A DNA stretch of 64,000 bases from a virus: positions 1 through 64,000 of the IMG/VR virus record IMGVR_UViG_3300025120_009955; one strand, given 5' to 3'. Under the pieces are notes generated by a model, which was not told the origin of the DNA, made no database searches, and worked only from the letters and a program-made list of their open reading frames with translations. The position numbers and the translations under genes were made by a program. Shown here piece by piece: positions 7,605 to 16,672 of this stretch; position 1 is the stretch's first letter; each line of letters opens with the position of its first letter.

Positions 7605-8144
7605 ATGGCTGTAATACAAATATCAAAGATACAGGTCCGAAGAGGACTACAAGAAAATTTACCAAATTTGGCAAGTGGCGAGTTCGGCTGGTCAATTGAT
7701 GAACGCAGATTATTCATTGGTAATGGTACACTTACAGAAGGAGCACCGCAATTAGGTGTTACTGAAATACTTACTCAGTATAGTGATCTAGATAATCTTA
7801 TAGCTAACATTACAGCGTCTAATCTATCATTTAACACTACTACTATTCTCAACAATACTACACAACAGACAAACATTACAGTCGGTAATCTTAAACAAAG
7901 AATAATTGACTATGATCTAGTTAGAGGATCATTTACTCGAGTTGGTTCAATGAAAGTAACTAACATCGGTGGAGTATCACAGCTAGAAGACGACTACGTA
8001 GAAACAGGCAACACAGGAGTTATACTAACTTTTGCGGCTAACACATCAAATGCCTCTAACGTATCATTACAGTATGTTTCAACCAATACTGGTACAAATG
8101 CCACATTCAATTATTATCTGAAATCATTCCAAGTAGAAGCGTAA
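7605..8144 (+). CDS. Tail-fibre-type protein with Mtd-like N-terminus
   Basis: A 179-residue protein. The N-terminus IQISKIQVRRGLQENLPNLA with GEFGWSIDERRLFIGNGT is the pattern of the major tropism determinant N-terminal domain found in many phage fibres. The rest is Thr/Asn/Ser-rich beta-strand sequence. It is probably a virion adhesin or fibre piece exposed at the tail. GTAAGGTGAG precedes the ATG. Confidence 0.7.
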   Translation: MAVIQISKIQVRRGLQENLPNLASGEFGWSIDERRLFIGNGTLTEGAPQLGVTEILTQYSDLDNLIANITASNLSFNTTTILNNTTQQTNITVGNLKQRIIDYDLVRGSFTRVGSMKVTNIGGVSQLEDDYVETGNTGVILTFAANTSNASNVSLQYVSTNTGTNATFNYYLKSFQVEA

Positions 8145-8145
8145 G

Positions 8146-8616
8146 ATGTCTATGACCTGGCAGGACTTCTGGACCCTACGAGTGAATGATCGATTAAGGC
8201 AATGGACCGATTTCAGGCAACAACTAGACAAATTGCCGTTTGATTTAGCACTTGTAGAACTAAACGAAATGTGGAGCAGTGCTCCGCAAGTCAACTATGC
8301 TTTAGACCAAAGTAGTAATAAAAATTGGCCAACTCCGTGGGAATTGTTAGCCGAAACCAACTATTGTACCATTGCAAAAGCTCTAGGAATAATGTATACT
8401 ATATACTTTACTAGACATAGATCCACCGATGTAGAGTTACGTGTATACTATAACTATGATGACAAGGAAAGGCACGCTGTAGCGTGGTTTAAGGGTGGTG
8501 AATATATTCTTAACTACTGGCCATTTGAAATAGTAAATACAAAACAGATACAAGAAAAGCAGTTGAAGTTGCTTTATCAATACACGAGTAAAGATTTAAA
8601 ATTGGAAAGTTATTAA
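8146..8616 (+). CDS. Unknown Trp/Tyr-rich phage protein
   Basis: A 156-residue soluble protein rich in Trp and Tyr (MSMTWQDFWTLRVNDRLRQW). No signal peptide or known motif. It starts one base after the fibre-like gene's stop, so the two are co-translated. It could be a fibre chaperone or assembly protein by position, but there is no sequence proof. An internal ATG at 8152 is an alternative start. Confidence 0.5.
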   Translation: MSMTWQDFWTLRVNDRLRQWTDFRQQLDKLPFDLALVELNEMWSSAPQVNYALDQSSNKNWPTPWELLAETNYCTIAKALGIMYTIYFTRHRSTDVELRVYYNYDDKERHAVAWFKGGEYILNYWPFEIVNTKQIQEKQLKLLYQYTSKDLKLESY

Positions 8617-8646
8617 ACATAAACATATAGAAAATAGAGGGTTCAA

Positions 8647-10992
8647 GTGAGTAGTATTCAAGTTAAAAAACGTAGTGGTGATGTTGTTCCGTTAGACCTA
8701 GTCAAATGGCAAACTCAAGTAGCGAAGGTCTGTCGAGGTACTGCAGACGTTAGTCAATCAATGATAGAGATTAAGGCACAGCCTCATTTTTATGATGGTA
8801 TCAGCACCAGAGAGATTGATGAGATTACTTTACGTGCTGTAGTTGATCTAATTGATATAGAACACGAGCCAGAAGTAGGACACACCAATTACCAATTTGT
8901 AGCAGGCAAGCAACGCCTAAGTATGTTACGTAAAGATATATATGGTACCTATCTCCCACCTAAACTGTATGAAATTGTTAAAAAAAATGTAGACACTGGC
9001 CTGTATACAGAAGAATTACTAAAATGGTATTCAGAAGATGAATGGAACGATATGGAAAATATCATCGACCATAGTAAAGACGAAGATTATAGTTATGCGG
9101 CCATTGAACAGTTAATTGCAAAATATCTTGTTAAGAATAGATCAACAAAAGAAATTTATGAGACTCCACAGATTCGTTATATAATTGCCGCGGCAACAGT
9201 ATTCCATAAAGAAGAAACAAATAAAAGATTAAAGTTTATTAAAGAGTACTATACCTGCGCCAGCGATGGATTGTTTACCCTAGCAACTCCCGTACTGGCT
9301 GGCCTAGGTACCCCTACAAAACAGTTTAGCTCGTGTGTATTAATTAAAGCAGACGACAACTTAGACTCAATATTTGCATCAGGTGAAATGATGGCAAAAT
9401 ATGCGGCTAAACGTGCAGGCATTGGCCTAGAGGTAGGAAGATTAAGACCATTAGGTAGTCCCATTAGAGGTGGTGAAGTTATGCACACTGGTATGATTCC
9501 ATTTTTAAAGAAATGGTTTGGTGACCTACGATCGTGTAGCCAAGGTGGTATACGTAATGCTTCAGCAACAGTATTTTATCCCATATGGCATCATCAATTT
9601 GATGATCTAATAGTATTAAAAAACAACCAAGGAACAGAAGAAACTCGTGTACGTCATATGGACTATGGTGTAGTATTGAATGCTTTCTTTTTTAGACGAT
9701 TCAAGAACAAAGAAAATATTACATTCTTTGATCCAAACGAAGTTCCTGATTTGTATGAAGCATTTTATACAGACACAAAACTATTTGAAGACTTATATAT
9801 ACAGTACGAAAAACAAAGAAACTTACGTAAAAAAGTAATATCAGCTGAAGAAGTATTTAAAGCAGGCATACTTAAAGAACGTACAGATACTGGTAGAATA
9901 TATCTTGCATTTACTGACAACGTAATGAAACAAGGACCATTTGATCCTGAACATCATCCAATATATCAAAGTAATCTATGTTGTGAAATACTGTTACCAA
10001 CTAAACCGTTTAAGAGATTAGATGATCCTAATGGACGTATTGCTTTATGTACTCTAGGAAGTATTAATTGGGGTAGTTTTAGAAATCCAGAAGATATGCG
10101 TAGAGCCTGTCGTATATTACAACGTTCATTATGCAACATATTAGATTATCAAGATTTCTTAAGTGTACAAAGTAAATTGTCAAATGATGAGATATCACCA
10201 CTAGGTGTTGGTGTTACTAATTTAGCTTACTGGCACGCTAAACGAGGAATGAAGTACGGAGAGAAAGAAGCATTACAAGAAGTTAAAACTTGGATGGAGC
10301 ATCAAGCATTTTATCTAACTCAAGGTACTGTTGAACTAGCTAAAGAACGTGGTGCCTGTAAACATAGTGCATACACACGTTATGGACGAGGAGAATTTCC
10401 CTGGGAAAATCGTGCTAAAGGTGTTAATAAACTAACAGACTTTACTCCAACAAATGATTTAAACTGGGAAACTCTACGTCATGATATGAGGATGTATGGT
10501 GTGCGTAATGCTACACTAATGGCTATTGCTCCAGTTGAATCAAGTTCTGTTGTAGTTAGTAGCACCAATGGTATTGAGATGCCAATGAGCTTGATATCAG
10601 TTAAAGAATCCAAAGCAGGATCGTTAATACAGGTAGTTCCGGAGTATAATAAATTAAAGAATAAATATGAACTGATGTGGGACCAAAAGGATTGTGAAGC
10701 ATACCTTAAAACGGCCGCGGTACTAGCCGCTTATGTGGATCAAAGCATAAGTACAAATACCTTTTATAATCCAGCACATTTTCCGGAACGTAAGGTACCA
10801 ACAACTATAATTGCTAAGAATCTAATGCAGGCACACGCCTGGGGCATCAAAACCTTCTATTACAGTCTTATTAACAAGGCTGGTAGTAAAAACATAGATG
10901 ACGTATTAGATGAAAGTAATCTTTTACCCTTGTCTGATACTGTAAGACAAGATTTTATTGACGATGATGACTGTGAGGCGTGTAAACTATAA
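8647..10992 (+). CDS. nrdA: Class Ia ribonucleotide reductase, large subunit
   Basis: A 781-residue alpha subunit that reduces ribonucleoside diphosphates to deoxy forms. An N-terminal ATP cone (residues about 1-95) carries allosteric control. FSSCVLI and ALCTLGSINWG supply the active-site disulfide pair, NLCCEILLPT supplies the radical Cys with its Asn and Glu, TFYYSLI gives the two radical-transfer Tyr, and the C-terminal DCEACKL carries the shuttle cysteines. The GTG start follows GAGGGTTCAA, and no ATG fits as well. nrdB overlaps its stop codon and a glutaredoxin follows, a complete dNTP-supply operon as in T4. Confidence 0.97.
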   Translation: MSSIQVKKRSGDVVPLDLVKWQTQVAKVCRGTADVSQSMIEIKAQPHFYDGISTREIDEITLRAVVDLIDIEHEPEVGHTNYQFVAGKQRLSMLRKDIYGTYLPPKLYEIVKKNVDTGLYTEELLKWYSEDEWNDMENIIDHSKDEDYSYAAIEQLIAKYLVKNRSTKEIYETPQIRYIIAAATVFHKEETNKRLKFIKEYYTCASDGLFTLATPVLAGLGTPTKQFSSCVLIKADDNLDSIFASGEMMAKYAAKRAGIGLEVGRLRPLGSPIRGGEVMHTGMIPFLKKWFGDLRSCSQGGIRNASATVFYPIWHHQFDDLIVLKNNQGTEETRVRHMDYGVVLNAFFFRRFKNKENITFFDPNEVPDLYEAFYTDTKLFEDLYIQYEKQRNLRKKVISAEEVFKAGILKERTDTGRIYLAFTDNVMKQGPFDPEHHPIYQSNLCCEILLPTKPFKRLDDPNGRIALCTLGSINWGSFRNPEDMRRACRILQRSLCNILDYQDFLSVQSKLSNDEISPLGVGVTNLAYWHAKRGMKYGEKEALQEVKTWMEHQAFYLTQGTVELAKERGACKHSAYTRYGRGEFPWENRAKGVNKLTDFTPTNDLNWETLRHDMRMYGVRNATLMAIAPVESSSVVVSSTNGIEMPMSLISVKESKAGSLIQVVPEYNKLKNKYELMWDQKDCEAYLKTAAVLAAYVDQSISTNTFYNPAHFPERKVPTTIIAKNLMQAHAWGIKTFYYSLINKAGSKNIDDVLDESNLLPLSDTVRQDFIDDDDCEACKL

Positions 10993-12095
10993 TGAGTAAA
11001 GAACAATATAACTTAAAAACAAAAACTGATTATCTAAATAGAAAGATGTTCCTTGACCCCCAAGGTCCTGTAACAATACAGAGATTCGAAGAAGTAAAAT
11101 ACAACAAGATAGTTAGTCTAGAACAGACTGCTAGAGGATTCTTTTGGATTCCTGAAGAAATTAGCTTAACAAAAGATTCAAATGATTTTAAAACTGCTAG
11201 TGATACAGTTAAACATATATTCACATCAAATCTGTTAAGGCAAACAGCGTTAGATAGTCTGCAAGGGCGTGGCCCAGCACAGGTATTTACACCAGTAGTT
11301 GGACTGCCTGAACTAGAAGCGTTGATGTTTAATTGGTCATTCTTTGAAACTAACATTCACTCTAGAAGTTACAGTCATATTATACGTAACATCTACAATG
11401 TGCCTAAAGAAGTTTTTAATACAATTCACGACACCAATGAAATTATTGATATGGCTTCTAATATTGGTGAATACTACGACAAATTGCACGTAATTAATTG
11501 TAAGAAAGAATTAGGACACAAGATTGCCGAGCAGGACCATATCAATGCAATATGGCTAGCACTAAATGCAAGCTATGGTCTAGAAGCATTCCGATTTATG
11601 GTATCATTTGCTACAAGTCTTGCAATGGTAGAAAATAGAATCTTTATGGGTAACGGAAATATTATTAGCCTAATCCTACAAGATGAATTACTGCATAAAG
11701 AATGGACTGCTTGGATGATTAAACAGGTAGTTAAAGAGGACAAGAGATTTGCAAAAGCTAAAGAACAATGTGAAGCTGAAGTATATCAAATGTATATAGA
11801 TGTTATAGCTGAAGAAAAAGCCTGGGCAGACTATCTATTCAAATTGGGCCCGGTTATTGGTCTTAATGCAAACATACTTAAAGAGTTTGTTGACTACACA
11901 GCAGTTAGTGCCCTTAAAGATATTGGTATTAAGTATCAAGATCCAGCACCTAAGACTACTCCGATACCGTGGTTTAATAAACACAGTGATACTAGTAAAA
12001 AACAAACAGCACTACAAGAAAACGAATCAACTAATTATGTCATTGGTGTAATGGACGGAAGTCTTGAATACGATGAATTACCGGAGTTAGATTAA
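10992..12095 (+). CDS. nrdB: Class Ia ribonucleotide reductase, small subunit
   Basis: A 367-residue beta subunit holding the diiron-tyrosyl radical. The iron ligands are visible as the Asp in TALDSLQGRG, the Glu and His in SFFETNIHSRSY, the Glu in MVENRIF, and the Glu/His in LQDELLHKEW. The radical Tyr is in SRSYSHI. It starts on the last base of the nrdA stop. The C-terminal YDELPELD is the expected tail that docks in NrdA. The presence of the radical Tyr makes it the classic class Ia type. Confidence 0.97.
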   Translation: MSKEQYNLKTKTDYLNRKMFLDPQGPVTIQRFEEVKYNKIVSLEQTARGFFWIPEEISLTKDSNDFKTASDTVKHIFTSNLLRQTALDSLQGRGPAQVFTPVVGLPELEALMFNWSFFETNIHSRSYSHIIRNIYNVPKEVFNTIHDTNEIIDMASNIGEYYDKLHVINCKKELGHKIAEQDHINAIWLALNASYGLEAFRFMVSFATSLAMVENRIFMGNGNIISLILQDELLHKEWTAWMIKQVVKEDKRFAKAKEQCEAEVYQMYIDVIAEEKAWADYLFKLGPVIGLNANILKEFVDYTAVSALKDIGIKYQDPAPKTTPIPWFNKHSDTSKKQTALQENESTNYVIGVMDGSLEYDELPELD

Positions 12096-12096
12096 A

Positions 12097-12360
12097 ATGC
12101 TCAAGATATACACAAGAAATACCTGTCAATATTGTAGTTCAGCAAAAGCTGTATTAACCAATAAAGGAATTACCTACGAAGAAGTTAACGTAGATAAAGA
12201 TCCAACTGCCCGTGAGTGGCTAATGGAAAAAGGTCATCGATCAGTACCTCAATTATACATTGGGGAAACACTGTTTGTAGAAGGTGGCTTTCAAGGACTG
12301 ACTAAGTTGTCAGATGAAGAAATCAACGAAAGATTAGGAGAAACAGATGTTAGTGAATAA
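12097..12360 (+). CDS. Glutaredoxin
   Basis: An 87-residue glutaredoxin with redox motif C10-Q-Y-C13, the conserved cis-Pro in RSVPQLYIG and the GG of VEGGF. It most likely reduces the NrdA C-terminal cysteines. It starts one base after the nrdB stop and overlaps the next gene by 14 bases. Confidence 0.93.
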   Translation: MLKIYTRNTCQYCSSAKAVLTNKGITYEEVNVDKDPTAREWLMEKGHRSVPQLYIGETLFVEGGFQGLTKLSDEEINERLGETDVSE

Positions 12361-12661
12361 GTATGAAGCAGATCAAATAGTAAGTTTTAAATTAGTTAAT
12401 GGTGACGAGATAGTTGCTAAATTAATTGAAGAAAACAATGATACCTATACAATTGAAAAACCTTGTACAGTGATGCCTAGCCAACAAGGTCTAGGATTAA
12501 TTCAAAGTTTATTTACTAGCGAGTTAAATAAGAATGTAACACTAGAAAAGAAACACGTAATGTTACATCAAGCAACGATGCAAAAAATTGTAGATCATTA
12601 TATTAAAACAACTACAGGTATTGAAACAGCTGGGGCATCAAGCGAAATTTTACAAGCATAG
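12347..12661 (+). CDS. Unknown phage protein, LSm-like N-terminus possible
   Basis: A 104-residue protein. The opening strands (IVSFKLVNGDEIVAKLIEENNDTYTIEKPCTV) have the alternating pattern and VNGDEI turn of an Sm-like or small beta-barrel protein. The rest is helical. The ATG lies inside the glutaredoxin gene, indicating coupling to the nrd operon. Proteins of this shape are found as unknowns in T4-like marine phages. An RNA-binding role is only suggested by the fold pattern. Confidence 0.5.
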   Translation: MLVNKYEADQIVSFKLVNGDEIVAKLIEENNDTYTIEKPCTVMPSQQGLGLIQSLFTSELNKNVTLEKKHVMLHQATMQKIVDHYIKTTTGIETAGASSEILQA

Positions 12662-12673
12662 GACAAGTTAAAA

Positions 12674-14113
12674 ATGGCTGATACTACCGCCGCAGATTTA
12701 ATTGTAACAAGCAAATCCGGAACAGTAGTTGCGGACAACTTGCTGTTGACATTAAGTACAGCTAGTGGTAGTTCAATTACTCCTAGTACTATTAAGGCAA
12801 TGAGTGGCATTAATCAAAATTTAGCCCTTGGTGTTGCTCCTGTTGTTACAACAGCTATTGCTAAACTACAAGTTGTAGCAGATAGCTCAAGCAGTCCAGC
12901 AAATGCCGCCGCGGCCAATCTTATTGCTAATCTAAATTCAACCAACTCAACACTTGCTCCAACTAATGCAGGGTTTGGTTCATTTATAAATCAAGCACGG
13001 GGCCACGTCTCAGATGCCAATGAGATAAAAAAAGCAACTAACTTTATGGCTAATACTCCTAACTTTCCAGACTACGGCAGTGGCATAACTAATATGAGCT
13101 CATTAAGCTGTCAAGGACTTAATAACGAATTTGGTGATCTAAACAAAGCTGGTAGTATAATGAGCAAGGCTGGATCTTGTTATGACACAACTGATATGTC
13201 AACATTTGGTCAAGGCACAGGATTTATTGATAAAATTAATAAAGTTAAGATGGGAACTAGTACAGGATTAGATTCTGCACTTACAAGTAATGGAGTAGAC
13301 ATTACTAGCCTTAACGATCCAGTATATACTGAACAAATTCAAAAAACACTGCAACAGCAAAACGATCCACTAGTATTACAATCAATAACAGATCAACTTG
13401 GTGTTAGTCCGGTCGGCGATATTAATAATATGTCCGATTATCTCAACATAAACAAATTAGTTGGGCCTGAAGATTTAAACGGATTCGATAGTTCATTATC
13501 TGGTATAGGTACAAAGTTTGGTGATATGGGTGCTAGCTTTAGTAATCCAGCACAGGCTGACGTAATGTTAGGAGGACTCCAGATACCAAATGTTCCTACA
13601 CTAGATGCTAGTACTCCTTCACTAACTGAATTAGTTAGCAGTGAACAAGCACAACTAGATAGTATGACTGGAACCGGACAAGGCCCACTAGGAATGCCAA
13701 GTCTGACTGATTTCTTCCAAAGCATAAGTGGCGGTCCAGATATAGATGCACTAAACAATAGTGATATTGATATGACTAGTATAGCTAATATGGAAACAGC
13801 ATTAAACAAGCAAACTACTTTGTTTGGTCAAGCAGGGATAGATCTTTCAACACCACCACCGAACAATCTTAACAGTTCGAAGACCTTTGCAACTAACCTA
13901 CATAAATTTGGTACAGACGATATATCAAATCAACTGCTAGGCAATATGGCAAGTAATAACGAATACGGAGACTCTATTAAAAGTAGTCTCGCAGAAGGCA
14001 AAAACAACGATTTATTGGGTCAATATGGTGTCAAAAGGCCTGATTTTAACCCGTTTGAAGGAGTTCCGTCATCCGGTGGTCCAGTAGCTACACAAGGATC
14101 ATTTGGAACATAA
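12674..14113 (+). CDS. Large Ser/Asn/Gly-rich phage protein, probably virion-associated
   Basis: A 479-residue protein of low complexity (rich in S, N, T, D and G, poor in charged residues), with no signal peptide or membrane helix and only three or so Cys. Repeated short motifs such as MSSL, NNMSD and SLTEL occur, but no regular repeat. The size and composition suggest a virion protein. No family recognised. It follows the nrd operon with a 12-base gap and overlaps the HExxH gene by 11 bases. Confidence 0.55.
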   Translation: MADTTAADLIVTSKSGTVVADNLLLTLSTASGSSITPSTIKAMSGINQNLALGVAPVVTTAIAKLQVVADSSSSPANAAAANLIANLNSTNSTLAPTNAGFGSFINQARGHVSDANEIKKATNFMANTPNFPDYGSGITNMSSLSCQGLNNEFGDLNKAGSIMSKAGSCYDTTDMSTFGQGTGFIDKINKVKMGTSTGLDSALTSNGVDITSLNDPVYTEQIQKTLQQQNDPLVLQSITDQLGVSPVGDINNMSDYLNINKLVGPEDLNGFDSSLSGIGTKFGDMGASFSNPAQADVMLGGLQIPNVPTLDASTPSLTELVSSEQAQLDSMTGTGQGPLGMPSLTDFFQSISGGPDIDALNNSDIDMTSIANMETALNKQTTLFGQAGIDLSTPPPNNLNSSKTFATNLHKFGTDDISNQLLGNMASNNEYGDSIKSSLAEGKNNDLLGQYGVKRPDFNPFEGVPSSGGPVATQGSFGT

Positions 14114-14801
14114 ACATCTACATCTTAATCCAGTAACAGAGTATGAAACTATCAAAGACTGGGTTTTTAAACTAATTGGAAAAGAAATAACTCCTCGCAA
14201 TTTAGTTAAAGTTCTAGGTAAACAACTTAATAAACATCACCCTATTAGGGTAAAGCTGGCACAAACTAATGATCTTGATGAGGGAGATTGGTGCATTGGA
14301 GCAGAGTATGATCCAGGACTTGACGAAGCAGGCAAAAAACAGTTTATAATTGACTTTATAATTAATCATCTAAAAACAAAGCCTTTATTAATTACCGAAC
14401 AAGTAGCCGGAAAATTAGCATTTGATTTAACAGAAGTACTAATACACGAGTATGAACATCAAAGACAGTATAGGAATAGAAGATATAAACAGAATAAAAA
14501 TTTATACAAAAGCACACATCAAAATATTAAGATAAAGCAGGATCAGGAATATCTAGGTAATCCAGATGAAATAGAAGCATATGGAATGAATATAGCGGCC
14601 AGATATTACCTGATGGAATATAAGTTAAATATTACTAACGAGAAAGAGATACACAGTCCGGACTTAGAAACATACTATAAAGCATTTGGTAAGAAACACG
14701 CAATAACTAAACAGCTACAAGAAAAGATAAGAGAAAATATAGAATATTATAAGGAGAACGACAATGGCAAAAAAAGAAAATACTTCAAAAGACCTAGGTA
14801 A
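14103..14801 (+). CDS. Putative zinc metallopeptidase-like protein (HExxH)
   Basis: A 232-residue protein with H115-E-Y-E-H119, the HExxH zinc site, within LTEVLIHEYEHQRQYRNR. NPDEIEAYGMNIA follows about 38 residues later, where E156 or E158 could be the third zinc ligand as in gluzincins. There is no signal peptide, so it would act in the cytoplasm or in the virion. The start is TTG with AAGGA four bases upstream inside the previous gene. The next ATG would delete much of the N-terminus. The protease activity is inferred from the motif only. Confidence 0.6.
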   Translation: MEHKHLHLNPVTEYETIKDWVFKLIGKEITPRNLVKVLGKQLNKHHPIRVKLAQTNDLDEGDWCIGAEYDPGLDEAGKKQFIIDFIINHLKTKPLLITEQVAGKLAFDLTEVLIHEYEHQRQYRNRRYKQNKNLYKSTHQNIKIKQDQEYLGNPDEIEAYGMNIAARYYLMEYKLNITNEKEIHSPDLETYYKAFGKKHAITKQLQEKIRENIEYYKENDNGKKRKYFKRPR

Positions 14802-15003
14802 AGATGACATTGAGTTTGAAAGTAACGATGAAGGTTTTAGTGCTGAAGATTATATATTTGTTTGTACTCCAAACGGAGAGTTGAAAGAAGTTGTATTTCC
14901 AGTAACAGATTCAATGAGATATCCAGCTAAACTGTTAGAAGTGTTTGAACATTTTGGAATTGACGATCCTGACAGTTTGCTTGTACCAAAAGTACTACAC
15001 TAG
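14764..15003 (+). CDS. Unknown small acidic phage protein
   Basis: A 79-residue protein: a Lys/Asp/Glu-rich N-terminus, then a compact domain (YIFVCTPNGELKEVVFPV). It overlaps the HExxH gene by 38 bases with a clear AAGGAG ribosome-binding site six bases before the ATG. It ends tail-to-tail against the reverse-strand nucleotidase gene with a 4-base overlap. Confidence 0.6.
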   Translation: MAKKENTSKDLGKDDIEFESNDEGFSAEDYIFVCTPNGELKEVVFPVTDSMRYPAKLLEVFEHFGIDDPDSLLVPKVLH

Positions 15004-15512
15004 CCAAGCATACGACGTAGCTGACGTAAAGTATCAGCTACATCATCTTTAAACAATATAGCTTTCCCCCCAACACTTTCCCATTCTTCGATATTACTGA
15101 TTCTATCATCAATTAATACATCATTTTCTTCTTTATGATGAGATTTCTTATCTACAGTATAAGGTCCTAAGAATAAAGGAATACCTGGAAAACGCTTTTT
15201 AATCCAATGTGTTTTATCCCAGAATACCCATTGCATATTATTTTCACGTGGCACTGCTGAGAGGAATGCAATATTCATTTCCTTATCGTTAGCTATTTTT
15301 TTTAATTCATTTACTAGTTTAACAGCATCAGGCATTAGTTCTAGTTTACTGTAAATTCTTTCATCAACACAAATTTTAAACCAATCGTCAGTACTGTATC
15401 TATGCCCTCTTTTCGGCCGATGCCCAACAACTGCTTCTGCGTATCCTTCGAAGTCTGCTACTACACCATCCATATCTAAATATATTGTTGACATTGTTTT
15501 TTTATCTGACAT
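15000..15512 (-). CDS. HAD-family 5'(3')-deoxyribonucleotidase-like phosphatase
   Basis: A 170-residue HAD hydrolase. Motif I is YLDMDGVVADFEG (nucleophile Asp and acid/base Asp), motif II is the Ser of FLSAVPR, and motif IV is LIDDRISNI. This matches small deoxyribonucleotidases that dephosphorylate dNMPs, and phage versions may tune dNTP pools. It is the last gene of the long reverse-strand operon. Confidence 0.8.
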   Translation of the reverse strand: MSDKKTMSTIYLDMDGVVADFEGYAEAVVGHRPKRGHRYSTDDWFKICVDERIYSKLELMPDAVKLVNELKKIANDKEMNIAFLSAVPRENNMQWVFWDKTHWIKKRFPGIPLFLGPYTVDKKSHHKEENDVLIDDRISNIEEWESVGGKAILFKDDVADTLRQLRRMLG

Positions 15513-15520
15513 TATTTTTC

Positions 15521-16672
15521 CTAAATTTCAATTTGTTGGTTACCGCGATTGGGGAAATAATCCTTTTGTTCACCTACTCTATTAAGGTCTGATGTGATAC
15601 AATGTAACCCACCATCCCAAAAGTATCTATGACGGAAATTTATAATATGTGGAGTAATACCATGGCGATCAAACGCTTCGAACACTTCCTTGTTATAGTT
15701 ATTAACTACTACATTTTGTTCGTTTATAACCAGAACATTAACATCAAACACAGTCTCTTCTACATATCCAACCCAATGGCCCATCCATTCATTTACGTAA
15801 TCTGTAAATTCATCATTAGTCTCTTCACCAGGTACCCACCATTTACCTTCGTTTTTATCTTTAAGACCAAGAAATTCCGGGATCTTACCCCAACTCTGTT
15901 CTGGAAGATACACAACTTCCCATCCTGGAAATGTTTCACTATATGTTTGTACATCTCGTAGACTTAGAATTAAACCTGGTTTAACCGGACAAAAAATACC
16001 GTCACTGTGTCCACCTGAGTTTACAATATGATTGCGATGGTCAGGGAATAGTGCTTGTCTTTCACTCAGTATTGGTTTGAAGTCATCAGTTTTAACGTTA
16101 GTACCATGGTATAAATCTTTACCAATTCGTGTTGTGAAAGCGCCATTAACAGTATTTTTCTCTTTAACCAACTCGCATTTATCTCCAAGACTATCTAGCA
16201 TACCTTTCCAACCAAAATAGTGAGACCCAGGATCACTTATACCAAATTGATTAAAAGCTTCATCGAGAATCCATTGTGGAATATCTTTTGGGGATTCTGG
16301 CCGATCTCCCCAGCTTTCGCCTTTAATGGCATCCCATTTAATCATAAGGTCATGAAAATTAAAAAAGAACCTATTACCAATCATAGCAGTATGATCTCTA
16401 GGTACCATTGGCGGAGGAACAATTTTACCATTATAATCTAGATAATTTTTATAATCAGTGCTGACATACGGTCTGTGAATTTCTATATCAAATGATTTTA
16501 ATAATGCGATTACCTTCTGATAGTCTTCTTCTGTTTCTTCAGCAATACGTTCCATAACTGTACGTGCTTTACTATTTTTAATCCACGAATAGAACTCTGG
16601 TGCATATGATTTCCCTACAGCACAGACTTTGAGTGGATCCCAATGTTGATTTACACTATATTTTGTGATCAT
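15521..16672 (-). CDS. Amidinotransferase-family protein (paralogue A)
   Basis: A 383-residue member of the guanidino-group-modifying superfamily (glycine or inosamine amidinotransferase type). The catalytic His lies in SGGHSDGIF and the catalytic Cys in WDGGLHCITSDL near the C-terminus, with an Asp-rich PRDHTAMIGN at the N-terminal face. Such enzymes form a covalent amidino-Cys intermediate with arginine. Its neighbour 16669-17790 is a clear tandem paralogue (same WDPLKVC start and WDGGLHCIT end) with a 4-base overlap. Substrate unknown. Amidinotransferases occur in other marine T4-like phages. Confidence 0.82.
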   Translation of the reverse strand: MITKYSVNQHWDPLKVCAVGKSYAPEFYSWIKNSKARTVMERIAEETEEDYQKVIALLKSFDIEIHRPYVSTDYKNYLDYNGKIVPPPMVPRDHTAMIGNRFFFNFHDLMIKWDAIKGESWGDRPESPKDIPQWILDEAFNQFGISDPGSHYFGWKGMLDSLGDKCELVKEKNTVNGAFTTRIGKDLYHGTNVKTDDFKPILSERQALFPDHRNHIVNSGGHSDGIFCPVKPGLILSLRDVQTYSETFPGWEVVYLPEQSWGKIPEFLGLKDKNEGKWWVPGEETNDEFTDYVNEWMGHWVGYVEETVFDVNVLVINEQNVVVNNYNKEVFEAFDRHGITPHIINFRHRYFWDGGLHCITSDLNRVGEQKDYFPNRGNQQIEI

